From Astrothelium macrocarpum (taxonomy: Eukaryota; Ascomycota; Dothideomycetes; Trypetheliales; Trypetheliaceae), in contig JAGEMR010000062.1 of NCBI GenBank assembly GCA_021030915.1, forward strand, positions 1-64,000: a DNA stretch of 64,000 bases, given 5' to 3'. A program made the position numbers and the translations under genes. How positions within the stretch are numbered: position 1 is the stretch's first letter; every line of letters begins with the position of its first letter. Of the stretch, positions 45,821-56,344 are shown piece after piece. Below the pieces are notes generated by a model. That model searched no databases. It saw nothing but the letters and a program-made list of their open reading frames with translations, and was not told the origin of the DNA.

Positions 45821-46419
45821 GCCAAATCCTTGTAATTGTTGTTGGAATACATAGACTAATCTAGGCTAATAATAGGTGGTCGCAAGTAGGGGAGGTAGTG
45901 GAGGGTAGCGAAGGTGCAGATAGGAATGAACGTCTTTCAGACGGACGAACAACTCACCATTGCTCTTTTGCCGCTGTTGGGTCCCCTGAGTCGATCTTAC
46001 AACACTCACCTCGTACTACAGATCCATTCTATTTGGTAGCCACCAGGACATCTAGTCTTCTGTGTTAGATAGAAAAGACTGGGATGCTCCTCAGCTACAA
46101 GATGACAACAATCACGGTGAGTCATTCATCCAATTGCCCGTGTTTCAGCAAGCTCTTGGCAACATCGGACTGCGGTTACCTGAGATCTTTTTCCCCGATC
46201 TTGCATAAGGGCCGACTTCAAAATCCTTCTGTGGATTGGGTGAACTTAGGTGAGTATGTCCGTAGGCACGCCCAGGTCAGTCAGTTATTCTATATTTGCA
46301 GTCTTCGCTTCTATGCTCAAGATCTACTCCGTCAATCCGATGTGTTATAGGATCTAAGTTCATGTTTCATATCTTTCATTCAATCTCTACCAAAGTTCAG
46401 GTGTCATTCTCCTGCCAGA

Positions 46420-47796
46420 ATGTTGTTCTCCCGCATTGCATTCAGTGCTGCCTGCGCTTTCTTGGTTGATACTGCAATGGCATACTGTCGGACTCGGTTC
46501 ATTGTTATGCATTGTCCCAACTCCTTTGATGTAACCCGTATTCCTTGTCGTAGCCTACATTCACACGATTTTACGGCGACTGAAGTTTTACTTTCCTCCT
46601 CTGCTGGTGGGCAAATCACTATGGACGAAAGCGTTAGAATCGACAAACTCTCCGGCTCATCTCTGAACAGACCCTTGTCTCCATTGCAGCCTCTATGTGA
46701 TAAATCTGAGCATTTCGACATGCTCGAGAAGTCCGCCAGCTACGAACCCATCTTCGACACTAGTGAATACGCCGTACATATGGCGTCCATATACATACGT
46801 GACATGCACTCCATTATTTATTCCCAAATTTTCGATGACACGAATACGATGGCTAAAACGAACGCTATGCGGGCTCGACTAGGCTTTGAGCAGGAAATTG
46901 GTCAAGACCCAATAACCCAACTATTGCCGGATGCTGATCAAGAGATCTTTGAGCAACAAATAATTGATCTGAACAGCGAGCGGCCTACATTATCCAACTT
47001 TACAACTAGCCCGCCTGTTTACGGTGTAAGTGGAGGACAGTTCTACAATGGATCCGTCTACTGGGCAGTAAAGGGCGGATTCATCACCAGCTCTGCACGA
47101 ACTGGTCAGATCAAGCACAAGCGACCCGGAATCTATCGCCTCGATCCTTGGACCGGCCGTGTTGAAGTGCTTGTGACCAGCTACCAAGGCAAGGCATTCA
47201 ATTCGCCCAACGATCTTGCCATTGACTCCTTTGGTAATATCTGGTTCACCGACTCTAAGATGGAGTCGACCGTTGACTTTGGCCCAAGCTCCGGCCTTCC
47301 ACCCGCCACCTATCGGTTCCGTCCATCTACAGGAGACATCGTGATCGTCGAATCATCTCTCATCAGACCCAGCGCCATCAATTTCTCGCCCGACGGTCGC
47401 AAACTTTACATTGCCGACGAGGGTGCGTCACCTCCGTCGGAGCTAAGCGGTACACAAGGCACTGCTTTGTACGTGTTCGACATGCTTGCTCCTCTCTTTG
47501 CGTTCGATCCGCTTCACCCGGGTATTGAAGACTATCTAGTGCAGAAGGAACAACTTTTGTGGTCGGCTTCACATCTGGGTAATGGATTTCAAGTAGCTGC
47601 GGATGGACACTTGCTTGGGGTTGATAACATGGGCTCGCTCAACATACTGAATCCTTCCGGAAAGTCAGTGAGGGACTTCTGGATTAGCACGGTGTTTGTT
47701 GGGGTTCAGCCGACTGCGATGACGTTTGTGGGCGAGAACCAGGATGAAATTTGGCTTTTTGGAGCAAAGGGTATCGGCAAGCTACAGTTGCAGTGA
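46420..47796 (+). CDS. Secreted SMP-30/gluconolactonase-type lactonohydrolase
   Basis: A single exon of 458 residues from ATG 46420. The N-terminus (MLFSRIAFSAACAFLVDTAMA) is a plausible signal peptide. Residues 1-100 are Ser-rich and not obviously conserved. From about residue 105 the six-bladed lactonase propeller pattern is seen: YEPIFDTSEYAVHMASIYI, GVSGGQFYNGSVYWAVKGG, GIYRLDPWTGRVEVLV, then the metal-site motif FNSPNDLAIDSFGNIWFTD, INFSPDGRKLYIADEG and GNGFQVAADGHLLGVDNMG. Such enzymes open sugar or other lactones with Ca or Zn. Substrate is unknown. It sits between an oxidoreductase and a regulator/exporter pair, a context suggesting an oxidation-then-lactone-opening sequence. Paired TCGGCCGA palindromes lie about 600 bp upstream. 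Confidence 0.82.
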   Translation: MLFSRIAFSAACAFLVDTAMAYCRTRFIVMHCPNSFDVTRIPCRSLHSHDFTATEVLLSSSAGGQITMDESVRIDKLSGSSLNRPLSPLQPLCDKSEHFDMLEKSASYEPIFDTSEYAVHMASIYIRDMHSIIYSQIFDDTNTMAKTNAMRARLGFEQEIGQDPITQLLPDADQEIFEQQIIDLNSERPTLSNFTTSPPVYGVSGGQFYNGSVYWAVKGGFITSSARTGQIKHKRPGIYRLDPWTGRVEVLVTSYQGKAFNSPNDLAIDSFGNIWFTDSKMESTVDFGPSSGLPPATYRFRPSTGDIVIVESSLIRPSAINFSPDGRKLYIADEGASPPSELSGTQGTALYVFDMLAPLFAFDPLHPGIEDYLVQKEQLLWSASHLGNGFQVAADGHLLGVDNMGSLNILNPSGKSVRDFWISTVFVGVQPTAMTFVGENQDEIWLFGAKGIGKLQLQ

Positions 47797-48097
47797 TGAG
47801 GAAATGGCATCCTTGGGATGCAGCTCGAAGTGGCAAATTAACTGTCGATTTCGAAGTATGCTGGCATAACTGGTCATTTAGCCTACGTAGGCGTGCCCAG
47901 GAAGCAGAGATAACGAGTGGGTAAATACCAGGGAATTTAGCTATCCTGAGCAATGGCTTCGTGACCCTGAGCATTCCTGAGTGAATCTGGTTTGGGGCCT
48001 CAGTTCTATATTTGAAGCAGCGCGGACAGGAATACACGTGTGTAATACTATTGAGCAAGTCATGATACAATAGCTATACGCCACTAGATGTTTTCTT
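47797..48097. other. Convergent intergenic region
   Basis: This is about 300 bp between the 3' ends of the lactonase and regulator genes. Nothing is recognised in it. Confidence 0.5.
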
Positions 48098-50640
48098 CTA
48101 TATGCCTTGAAAGTTCAGATTGGCAGGATCCAGGTAGCTTAGATCATCCTCCAGTAAACCCATGATATGTTGATTCCCGTTAAACCAGTTCTCCAAGTCT
48201 GCAGTTGCACCGGCAGCTCCGTCCATGTTCAGTGATGGATCTTCCGCAAAGCCAAGCGCGTGTAGGAACGTGTCTATGGGCGCCCACGCCGGCGTCGGGT
48301 TCGCCGTTGTTTGTTGATAGATGCCGGTGCTCGTGTAGTCTTGAGCAGTTGGAGGCATTGCCTTCTGTACCTCGATTCGCGCACTACGGGCTTCTTGCTC
48401 CCTCGACTCGATGTACACCGTTGCAACATTGACGAAGACGGAAGCTAATGTAGAGACTTTGTGTGCAGAGTGCGACGAAGGGCAGTCGGACATGGACTCG
48501 GCAAAATTTTGTAATCGCTCGAGATCGGAGCGGTCATGAGTCATCAACACATTGCTGAAGATCGTGGTAAAGGGGACGAAAGGGATGTTGAGGATGGTCC
48601 TATGTGGATGCCTGTCAATAAATGACTATTGCGACAAGCATTCATTGCAGCGAGTATCCGTGAAGCTCACCAGTGCAGGTAAATGGCCCAAAGTTCAGTA
48701 TTATGCTTGAATTCAGCTGCACTGCTTCTATGACAGTCCAACGCGGCGCGAGCATACTTGACGCACTCGACAGCTGGGTCATATGCTGATTCCGCAGACG
48801 CCGGGGTCGCGCGATAAACCACGCAAAGAAGGGTATAATAAGTAATCTCGTCTGATTTGAAGAGCAGCTCGTTGGCGTCATACATGTAGTTGGTGGGAAC
48901 AATGTGGAGATCTTGAATGAGCAGCGAGATATCGTCCTTTCTGGATGTCAGCGAGGTCATATTAGCATATGCTATCTTATTTGTAACGTGATACTTGCCT
49001 TTCTAGAGGTTTTTGGCCGTATTCCCTCAACTTCCCGCAAAAGCTGTTGAACAGCCTGGAGACGTGCAGCATCTGCCTGCTTCAAGGCGCCTGGTGAGTA
49101 AAGCTGCTGATATACAAGACCCATCACTCTAGCGGCATCGACCCATAGACTTATTCGGCTTAATGGAGCGAGAGATCCAGACTGATCCCAACCAGGCAAG
49201 GGGAGATCAGTATCGTAGTCCTGGATCAATGAGGCCTGACCCAGCCGTAAAGATAGGGTCTTGTCGATTATGTAGAGCATCCAAAAGATCACCTTCTTTT
49301 GCCGCTGCAGAGATTCACTGTCGTTCTTCATAGAGGATGAGCGGTGCCAGCCCAGTTTTTGTACCATCATACAACCATGGATCACGATTTCTTTGCAGAG
49401 CTATGAGATATTGGTGAGTATCCAGGACATAAATCGTTCAAAACTCGTCAACAGGATGGGCGAGCTTACCGAAGCTTGAGCTATTTTCATACAATATTGT
49501 GCCTAGCGAACATTTATTTGCACAGGGCAGACATTGGGTGACGAGGGGGTACTGACAGCCGATAAAAGAGCTTGGGCACTCTTCATAGTCGCTGGAAGTA
49601 GCAAGTCGAGATTGGAGATACTGATCTCGAGGTTGACGCGACACAGCTGTGACCACTCATCGTATTGCTGCCGTAATGCGGGATCTGTCTCGGCCCATTT
49701 AAATTCTTGGAAGAGGCTCTCAAGCCTCGAGTGGACGATTACTGCCGTCGAAGTAGGGTAATCTTCGGTGCGAAAGAAGACAGTCTTGCAAAGGTCATTG
49801 AACTGATCGCGTGTTACACATGCCAGAGGAGGACTAAAGGTGAAGATCGATCGTTCTAAGAACCTTGAGCAGAGACCCAACCGCAGGGACTTGACTTACC
49901 CTTTGACTTGCGAAGGATATCCAAAACAATCTCTGTAGGCGGCAATTTGAGCTCATAGATCGATTGTCTGGGCACGCCCAGCCCTATCAATTTGGGTTTC
50001 TTTTGTAAACGCTCTACTTTGTCTACTTCCACTATCTGACGTAAAGAACTCATGGCGGCAACCATCTTAGGATCGTCGCGCACATGCGAGTCATTGCCAA
50101 GCGTTTGTACCAGCAGGTCCTGAGCGGCAATGGAGTGGGCATGTAGGGAAGATTCGCCTTCGAATTCAACGCTTTCTGGATCGACGATCGAGGCACTGGG
50201 CAACTCACCCAAGCCTGATCGACTATGTGGCACGATTGAATTCTGATGCCCCCGAGCAGTATATGCATTGGTGGTTGTCTTAGGCTTGATGACAGCCGGA
50301 GAGCTCCTACTAGGAAGGTAGTCAGCGCATGTTTGTAAGCTTTCAAGCACACCGTTCTACTTCAATACAGGTATGTCGGTCGCACATACTTTTGCCTCGA
50401 TGTCAGGTCTGTTTTCCGCGCAGCTCGTGGTCGCCTTGGAGATATAGTACATTCAAAGCCGGACAATCTACAAGAAGTACAAGGCGACTCCCTATCACAA
50501 CGGATCTAGATGCTGTCAATTGCGCTGTCCTGATCTACTGAGCAAGACAATGTACCTTCCGTATCCGACAGGTGTCGCACTATCAACAGGTTTAGCTATC
50601 GCGTTGTCACGGCAATGGCCTTCACACATACAGCTGGCAT
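48098..50640 (-). CDS. Zn2Cys6 transcription factor with fungal-specific regulatory domain
   Basis: Nine exons: complement(48098..48599, 48671..48936, 48999..49400, 49470..49502, 49557..49855, 49900..50339, 50390..50505, 50556..50579, 50632..50640), 696 residues. All junctions keep frame. Exon 1 is only ATGCCAGCT; exon 2 has eight codons. Together with exon 3 they give the zinc cluster CDTCRIRKIRCD then SPCTSCRLSGFEC, six Cys binding two zinc ions. The middle homology region is clear (LCKTVFFRTEDYPTSTAVIV, VIHGCMMVQKLGWHR, IFWMLYIIDKTLSLRLGQAS, DLPLPGWD). The intron at 48937-48998 is GC-AG (AAG|GCAAGT..AAG). It should act in the nucleus on CGG-type sites. It is divergent from the ABC exporter with a shared 439-bp promoter, the usual arrangement for a local regulator. 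Confidence 0.9.
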
Positions 50641-51079
50641 CTGAACATCTGCAATCCCCGAACAAAGCAGAATCCGTGTTTACTATGGAATACGATACGA
50701 GCTATTTGGCCATTCTGGAGGTCCCCAGAACTTAAGGGCCGAAGCCACATCTTCAATTGGGTCAAAAATCCCGAGCGAAACTTAAGCCCGAGGTTCTGTC
50801 TGTGATTGGGTTCGGCCGACCGAGACGGCTGAAACGATAGCGCGCCAAGCCCTCGCGTGCAGTATCATGGACATCATTTTCGTCATGAATCGAAGTTTTG
50901 TATGTTGTTTGGGGTGAGATTGACTCAACCGTGCAAAATGTGATTCCTTATTTAAAGCCGCGCTATGATGCGTAGGGATAGTTCCAGCTATATATGTGCT
51001 CCTGCCGTACTACATCTGTGAGAGTGTATTTCGATGGTATCTTCCTGTGCTGTGTTGCATCAACATCTCGTCGAAAAGC
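50641..51079. promoter_or_regulatory. Shared divergent promoter of regulator and ABC exporter
   Basis: It contains TCGGCCGA at 50812-50819 within a CGG/CCG-rich block (50811-50833, with CCGAGACGG following). Two near-identical copies of AACTTAAG-(G/C)-CCGA lie at 50729-50742 and 50779-50791. A TTTAAA tract near 50950 could serve as a TATA-like element for the exporter. These are good candidates for autoregulatory and exporter control by the adjacent Zn2Cys6 protein (inference). Confidence 0.5.
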
Positions 51080-54000
51080 ATGGCTTCAGGCGAAAAGGCG
51101 AAAGAAGTTGAGCTGGATGCTGCGAACAACAAGATCAAAGATGGCGATAAAGACAAAGACGAGGCTGGCTGGTCAAGCTACAGGCGAATCTTTGCCTATA
51201 CCGACAGGACTGGATGGATGCTGAATTTCATCGCCTTCATCGCAGCAATAGTCTCGGGAGCGCTTCTCCCATTGATGGATCTAGTTTTTGGCAAGACTGT
51301 TACTACCTTCACTGACTTCGGCACCGGAAAAATATCACCAGACGAGTTTCGCTCGCGATCTACATCCTGGACGTTGTGGTTCATCTACCTCTTTATCGGC
51401 AAATTTTGCTTGACGTACATCTGGACGGTAGCGCTGAATATCTCGGCTTTGCGGACGACCAAGAGCCTGCGCATCGACTTCTTGCGTCAAGCCTTACGGC
51501 AAGACATTGCTTTCTTTGATCAGTCGAGCAACGGTGCCATTGCTATTCAGATAACAACCAACGGGAACCTGGTGAACGTAGGCATTGCTGAAAAGCTCGG
51601 TCTTGCTGTTCAAGGATTGGCAACCTTCGTTTCAGCATTCATAGTGGTATGTGCAATCATGAAATGCTTTGCTTGTATTATCCGCTCTACCTGAGGCGCA
51701 CCCCATAGTATCATATCCGACTGATTCTAGTTAGGCCTTCGCTGTTCAATGGAAGTTGACACTGATCACACTTAGCATCGTACCGACGATTATAATTGTC
51801 GTAGCGATCTGCGTTGGTATCGAGATGAAGAATGAAGCAAAGATCCTAAACATCTATGGCAGAGCTGGCGCACTTGCTGAAGACGTCTTCTCTAGTATGC
51901 GAAATGTACATGCATTCTGGGCTCATCCTCGCTTGGCCGGCAGGTATGATGATCTCCTTCTCAAAGCTCGGCATGAAGGCCGCATAAAGAGACCTAACTA
52001 TGGGGTACTGTTTTCAACCGAATTCTTTTGCGTTAACGCTGGCTACGGCTTGGCGTTCTGGCAAGGCATCCATATGTACGTCAGCGGCGAAATCGCAGCT
52101 CCCGGCTCTGTCGTTACCGTTATCTTTGCTGTCATCGTTGCTGCGACGGCCCTCACCCAAGTTGCACCACAGATCATGGCCATCACCCAGGCAGCTTCAG
52201 CTGCACATGATCTCTTCAGGATCATTGATAGGCCATCGCAAGATGACTCAATGTCCACAGCTGGCCACATTCCGGCTAACTGCACGGGTGAGCTTGAGCT
52301 TCGGGACTTGGAGTTTCATTATCCATCACGACCAGATGCGCCTATTCTTCAAGGGAGCAACTTGAAGTTACCGACTGGCAAGACCACAGCCCTTGTTGGG
52401 GCTTCAGGATCTGGCAAAAGCACTGTGATTGGCATGATTGAACGCTGGTACAAGCCAACCGCAGGCAGCATCACGCTGGATGGGATTGAACTAAGCCAAC
52501 TAAATATTAAATGGCTGCGCACTAATATCCGGCTCGTGCAGCAGGAACCTGTTCTGTTTAACGGCACAGTATTTGAAAATGTCTCATACGGACTCGTTGG
52601 GACAGACCACGTTAATGCGTCCAAGGCAGAAAAACTGAAGCTCGTACAGGAGGCTTGCAGAGCCGCCTTTGCTCATGATTTCATCTCGGATCTTCCCGAA
52701 GGTTATGAAACCGAGGTCGGTGAACGGGCAGGGAGATTATCCGGAGGGCAGAAGCAGCGCATTGCAATTGCGCGTAGTATCATCTCCGATCCCAAGGTTC
52801 TTCTTTTAGACGAGGCTACGAGCGCACTGGATCCGAAGGCTGAGAAGATTGTCCAGGAGACACTTGACCAGGTGTCAAAATCACGTACGACCTTGATCAT
52901 CGCACACAAGCTTTCCACCGTACGCAAAGCTGACAATATCGCTGTGATGTCAAAAGGTGTCATTCTCGAGCAAGGAACGCATGAAGAGTTGGTTGCGAAA
53001 GGCGGGGAGTATGCCCGACTAGTCAGAGCGCAAGACCTTCAGCAGAAGACAGAAGGCGACGACACCGGTGTCGATCACCCAAGCGAAGAAGAGAAGAGAC
53101 CCGACCTCCTACGGCGAAAGACGACAAACACGGATGCTACTGCGGACGTGGTTGCAGAGGGCTCACAGATGAAAGGCTTCAATTACAGCCTACCTAAATG
53201 TCTTTGGATTCTTGGAAGGCAGCAACCCAATCTTTGGCCCTGGTTCCTTTTCGTTGCGACTGTAGCCATCCTTGGTGGCGGAGTGAACCCGACAGTAGCT
53301 GTACTCTTTGCCCGTGCTATCACCGCCTTCCAATTGCCAGCCGATCAGGCTATTCATCAAGGCGATTTTTGGAGTTTGATGCTCTTTGTAGTCGCGATAA
53401 TTATATTTTTCATCTACTTCTCGCTGGGCTGGTCCACTGCTATCGTCAGTCAAGAAACGACATACTTCTACAGACTACAGATGTTCAAAGACATCATGAA
53501 TCAAGACATGGATTTCTTCGATCGAGAAGAAAACACCACAGGTGCACTCGTGTCGAAGCTCTCGACGAACCCCACAGATCTCCAGGAGTTGATCGGGTTC
53601 AACGTTGCGCTGATCATGACGATAACAGTCAACATCGTCGCGAGCAGTATCCTAGCCATTGCTATTGGCTGGAAGCTAGGTCTGACGATTACCTTGTCGG
53701 CTTTGCCCGTCATGGTCTCGTTTGGATACATTCGTATTCGTCTGCAGTTGTGAGTATCTCTCAAACCTAGAAGTCAGTTGCCACAACTAACGTTCAACAT
53801 AGCAACCTTGAAGACCAAGTCGGCGATAGATTTTCTTCAAGCGCTGCTCTTGCATCCGAAGCAGTAGCTGCTATACGCACTGTAGCTTCTCTCGCGCTCG
53901 AGTCAAACGTATTAGAACGCTATGAGGAACGACTCCAAGGCATCGAGAAGCAGTCGATCAAGAGCTTTCTCTGGACGATGGTCTGGTTTAGTGCAAGTCA

Positions 54001-55021
54001 ATCGGTCAATTTTCTGGCTATGGCTCTTGGCTTTTGGTACGGCTCACGGCTGCTGAGTACAGGTGAATACAACTCCACTCAGTTTTTTACCGTGTTCACC
54101 TGCGTCATCTTCTCAGGCGAGGGGGCAGCGCAGTTCTTCTCGTACACGACTAGCTTCACCAAGGCGCAAAAGGCGGCAAACTATCTGCTCTGGCTTCACT
54201 CCATCGAGCCGAGGATGCGAGAGCAACTCTCACCCGGCAGCCCTCATACTGAAAAGAACAACGGAGGGGAAGGACATGCTGCGGAAATCAACTGCACCGA
54301 CCTGACATTCTCCTACCCGCTCCGTCCGCGTTATAAAGTTCTTCGAGGTGTTGGCGTAAACGCTCACCCAGGCCAAAGTCTTGCATTTGTCGGCGCATCC
54401 GGTTGCGGCAAGACGACTATGATTGCTCTGCTTGAGCGATTCTATGACCCAGACTCTGGCATGATTTGTTTCAACGATCGAGATATTAAGGACCTTGACC
54501 CCCGAAAATACCGCTCGAACATTGCATTGGTTCAACAGGAACCCACACTTTATCAAGGTAGTATTCGCGACAACGTTGCTCTAGGCAAAGAGCAGACAGC
54601 ATCGAACGAGGAGATCGAGGCGGCTTGCAGGAAAGCGAACATCTTTGATTTTGTTGCGTCGTTGCCTGAGGGACTCAATACCTTAGTAGGTAATCGCGGT
54701 ACACAGCTTTCCGGCGGGCAACGACAGCGCATAGCAATCGCTCGCGCTTTGATTCGACAGCCCAAGCTACTACTACTGGACGAAGCAACGTCTGCACTTG
54801 ACACCGAAAGTGAGAGGCTCGTACAGGCTGCGCTAGAAGAGATAAGGGAGGGATGCACCACAATCGCCGTCGCTCACCGACTCAGTACAGTGAAGGATTG
54901 CGACTGCATTTTTGTCTTTAACCGAGGCAAGATTGCTGAAGCAGGCACTCATTCGCAGCTTTTGGATATGAAAGGCATTTATCATGAGATGTGTCTCGGT
55001 CAAGCTTTGGACCAGGCCTGA
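51080..55021 (+). CDS. Full-length ABCB (MDR/P-glycoprotein-type) ABC exporter
   Basis: Three exons, 51080..51646, 51735..53749 and 53803..55021, 1,266 residues; introns 88 and 53 bp. Layout is TMD1-NBD1-TMD2-NBD2 in the plasma membrane or vacuole, exporting hydrophobic compounds with ATP. NBD1 has Walker A GASGSGKST, signature LSGGQKQR and Walker B VLLLDEATSALD. NBD2 has GASGCGKTT, LSGGQRQR and LLLLDEATSALD. TMD1 starts at MLNFIAFIAAIVSGALLPLM; TMD2 includes WFLFVATVAILGGGVNPTVA. Length is normal for fungal Mdr1-like pumps. The ATG at 51080 (MASGEKAKEVELDA) is chosen as the first that leads into the cytosolic tail; upstream in-frame codons have no ATG. It shares a promoter with the Zn2Cys6 gene, suggesting specific control, by self-resistance or export of a cluster product. 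Confidence 0.93.
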
Positions 55022-55376
55022 TGATGGAAAGCTCGGTAGAGTCTGCAGACGCAATAACTTCAGAGTGGCGGATAGACACTATGCCGGCGCTTACCACAGT
55101 TCCTGCCGCTGAGTTCGAGGAGGAGGATCCGGATTCAATTGATGAACTTGATGACCGTGACGGAGCAACATCAGACGAGAATGCTGAATCTGGGGCTCGT
55201 GAGAGAGTTTGGGATGGGGAGCGACTGGCGTGACCGATCGGCGGCAAGGGATTCGGGGAATGAATCTATTCTAGGTCGTGATGACGTATCAGAGAGTGAG
55301 AGCGACTCAACAGATTCGTTGGATGATGTATCAACCTTGGTTGATCTTGCACAGGAAGTTAAGGGCCTCCGGAGCC

Positions 55377-55421
55377 GGAGCGAGGAAGGACGGAGCGAGG
55401 AAGGACGAAGCGAGGTAGAGA
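55377..55421. repeat. 15-bp tandem repeat
   Basis: GGAGCGAGGAAGGAC occurs exactly twice (55377-55391 and, after one base, 55392-55406) with a third diverged copy. In one plus frame it encodes repeated RSEEG. Confidence 0.75.
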
Positions 55422-55494
55422 CGATCGACCAGCTCAGAGTACAACGTGTAGCACTGTACGCTTTTATCCGGGTACTCCAAGTACTGAAGCAGAT

Positions 55495-55530
55495 GAGGAT
55501 AGCAATGAGGATAGCTATGAGGATAGCGAG
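55495..55530. repeat. 12-bp tandem repeat
   Basis: Three copies of GAGGATAGCNAN: ending AAT, TAT and GAG. One plus frame reads EDSNEDSYEDSE; another reads IAMRIAMRIA. Unit length is a multiple of three, which fits a former coding sequence. Confidence 0.8.
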
Positions 55531-56344
55531 GGATTTGGGCAATGGTAAGGTGGGACTCAGGCGGACTCAGACGGACATCGGTGCCATTCAGACGAAATTC
55601 TGGTTTTACGCCACACCGCCACAGCTCAAATTTGCTTATTAATCGCTCATGTCTGAAAGTGGAGGACGATATGGGTATACCTGGTCGGTACCTGTGACTC
55701 TTCCTGTTTCCTCATGTAAGAAAGACCATGCTCAGGCTGCTCAGTCTCTTCTCAGGTCTACATAGATACCCACGCGCGACAGACTGGCTCAGGCGCTGCG
55801 CAAGTCTGCTCGGGTCTACTCAGTCTCTGCTGAGTCTAAGTGATAGGCGCCGGAACTGTCATACAATCGTGTTAATTCAGGTGCAGAGCCTTACATTCGC
55901 CCAAAGACGTTAACTTCACACGAAGGAATGGGAGCCTTTATCCAGGTATCTCGACTTGTGGTCTTGAGAACCGGAGATGGGCCCCTATACTCCATATTGA
56001 TATCGGTACCAGATAGTTATAAAATATCAAGCCTTTATTTGAAGGGCTATGAATGCGCTTGATTCAAGATAGCTAGGCCGATTGCTCCTTAACCAAAACT
56101 TGAAGAAAAGAAGGAGAATATGATACCATGTATCGGCCAAATCCATTGTGCCAGAGCCATATCATTTGATTACACATGATATTCAGTTGGGCCCCGGTAT
56201 GTTGTACCATTCCTCTTATTTTATTCGCTTGCCACACAATGGGGCTATTGTCTTCTCGCGTATTTCCATATTTCTTTTCAAAGGTATCAAGTGCTTCGCG
56301 ATCTTGGAACAACTCCAGATCGTGCCATAATAGTCGTGCGTATT

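Larger units (their letters stand above)
44537..46419. other. Divergent intergenic region with repeats and palindromes
   Basis: A 1.9-kb region between the MDR oxidoreductase (minus) and the lactonase (plus). It contains a GGGGGTCCCCC inverted repeat near 45131, imperfect repeats at 45155-45302, a GC-rich islet near 45380-45580 set in A/T-rich DNA, and the paired TCGGCCGA sites. The frames at 45389-45577 and 46084-46350 are short and unsupported. Confidence 0.5.
55022..56344. other. Intergenic region with acidic, repeat-bearing open frames
   Basis: Directly after the exporter stop, frames rich in Asp, Glu and Ser run in different phases (for example PDSIDELDDRDGATSDENAE and SESESDSTDSLDDVS). 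They are interrupted by stops and by short tandem repeats. No single model joins them. This may be a decayed gene for an acidic low-complexity protein, or non-coding repeat-prone DNA. Confidence 0.4.
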
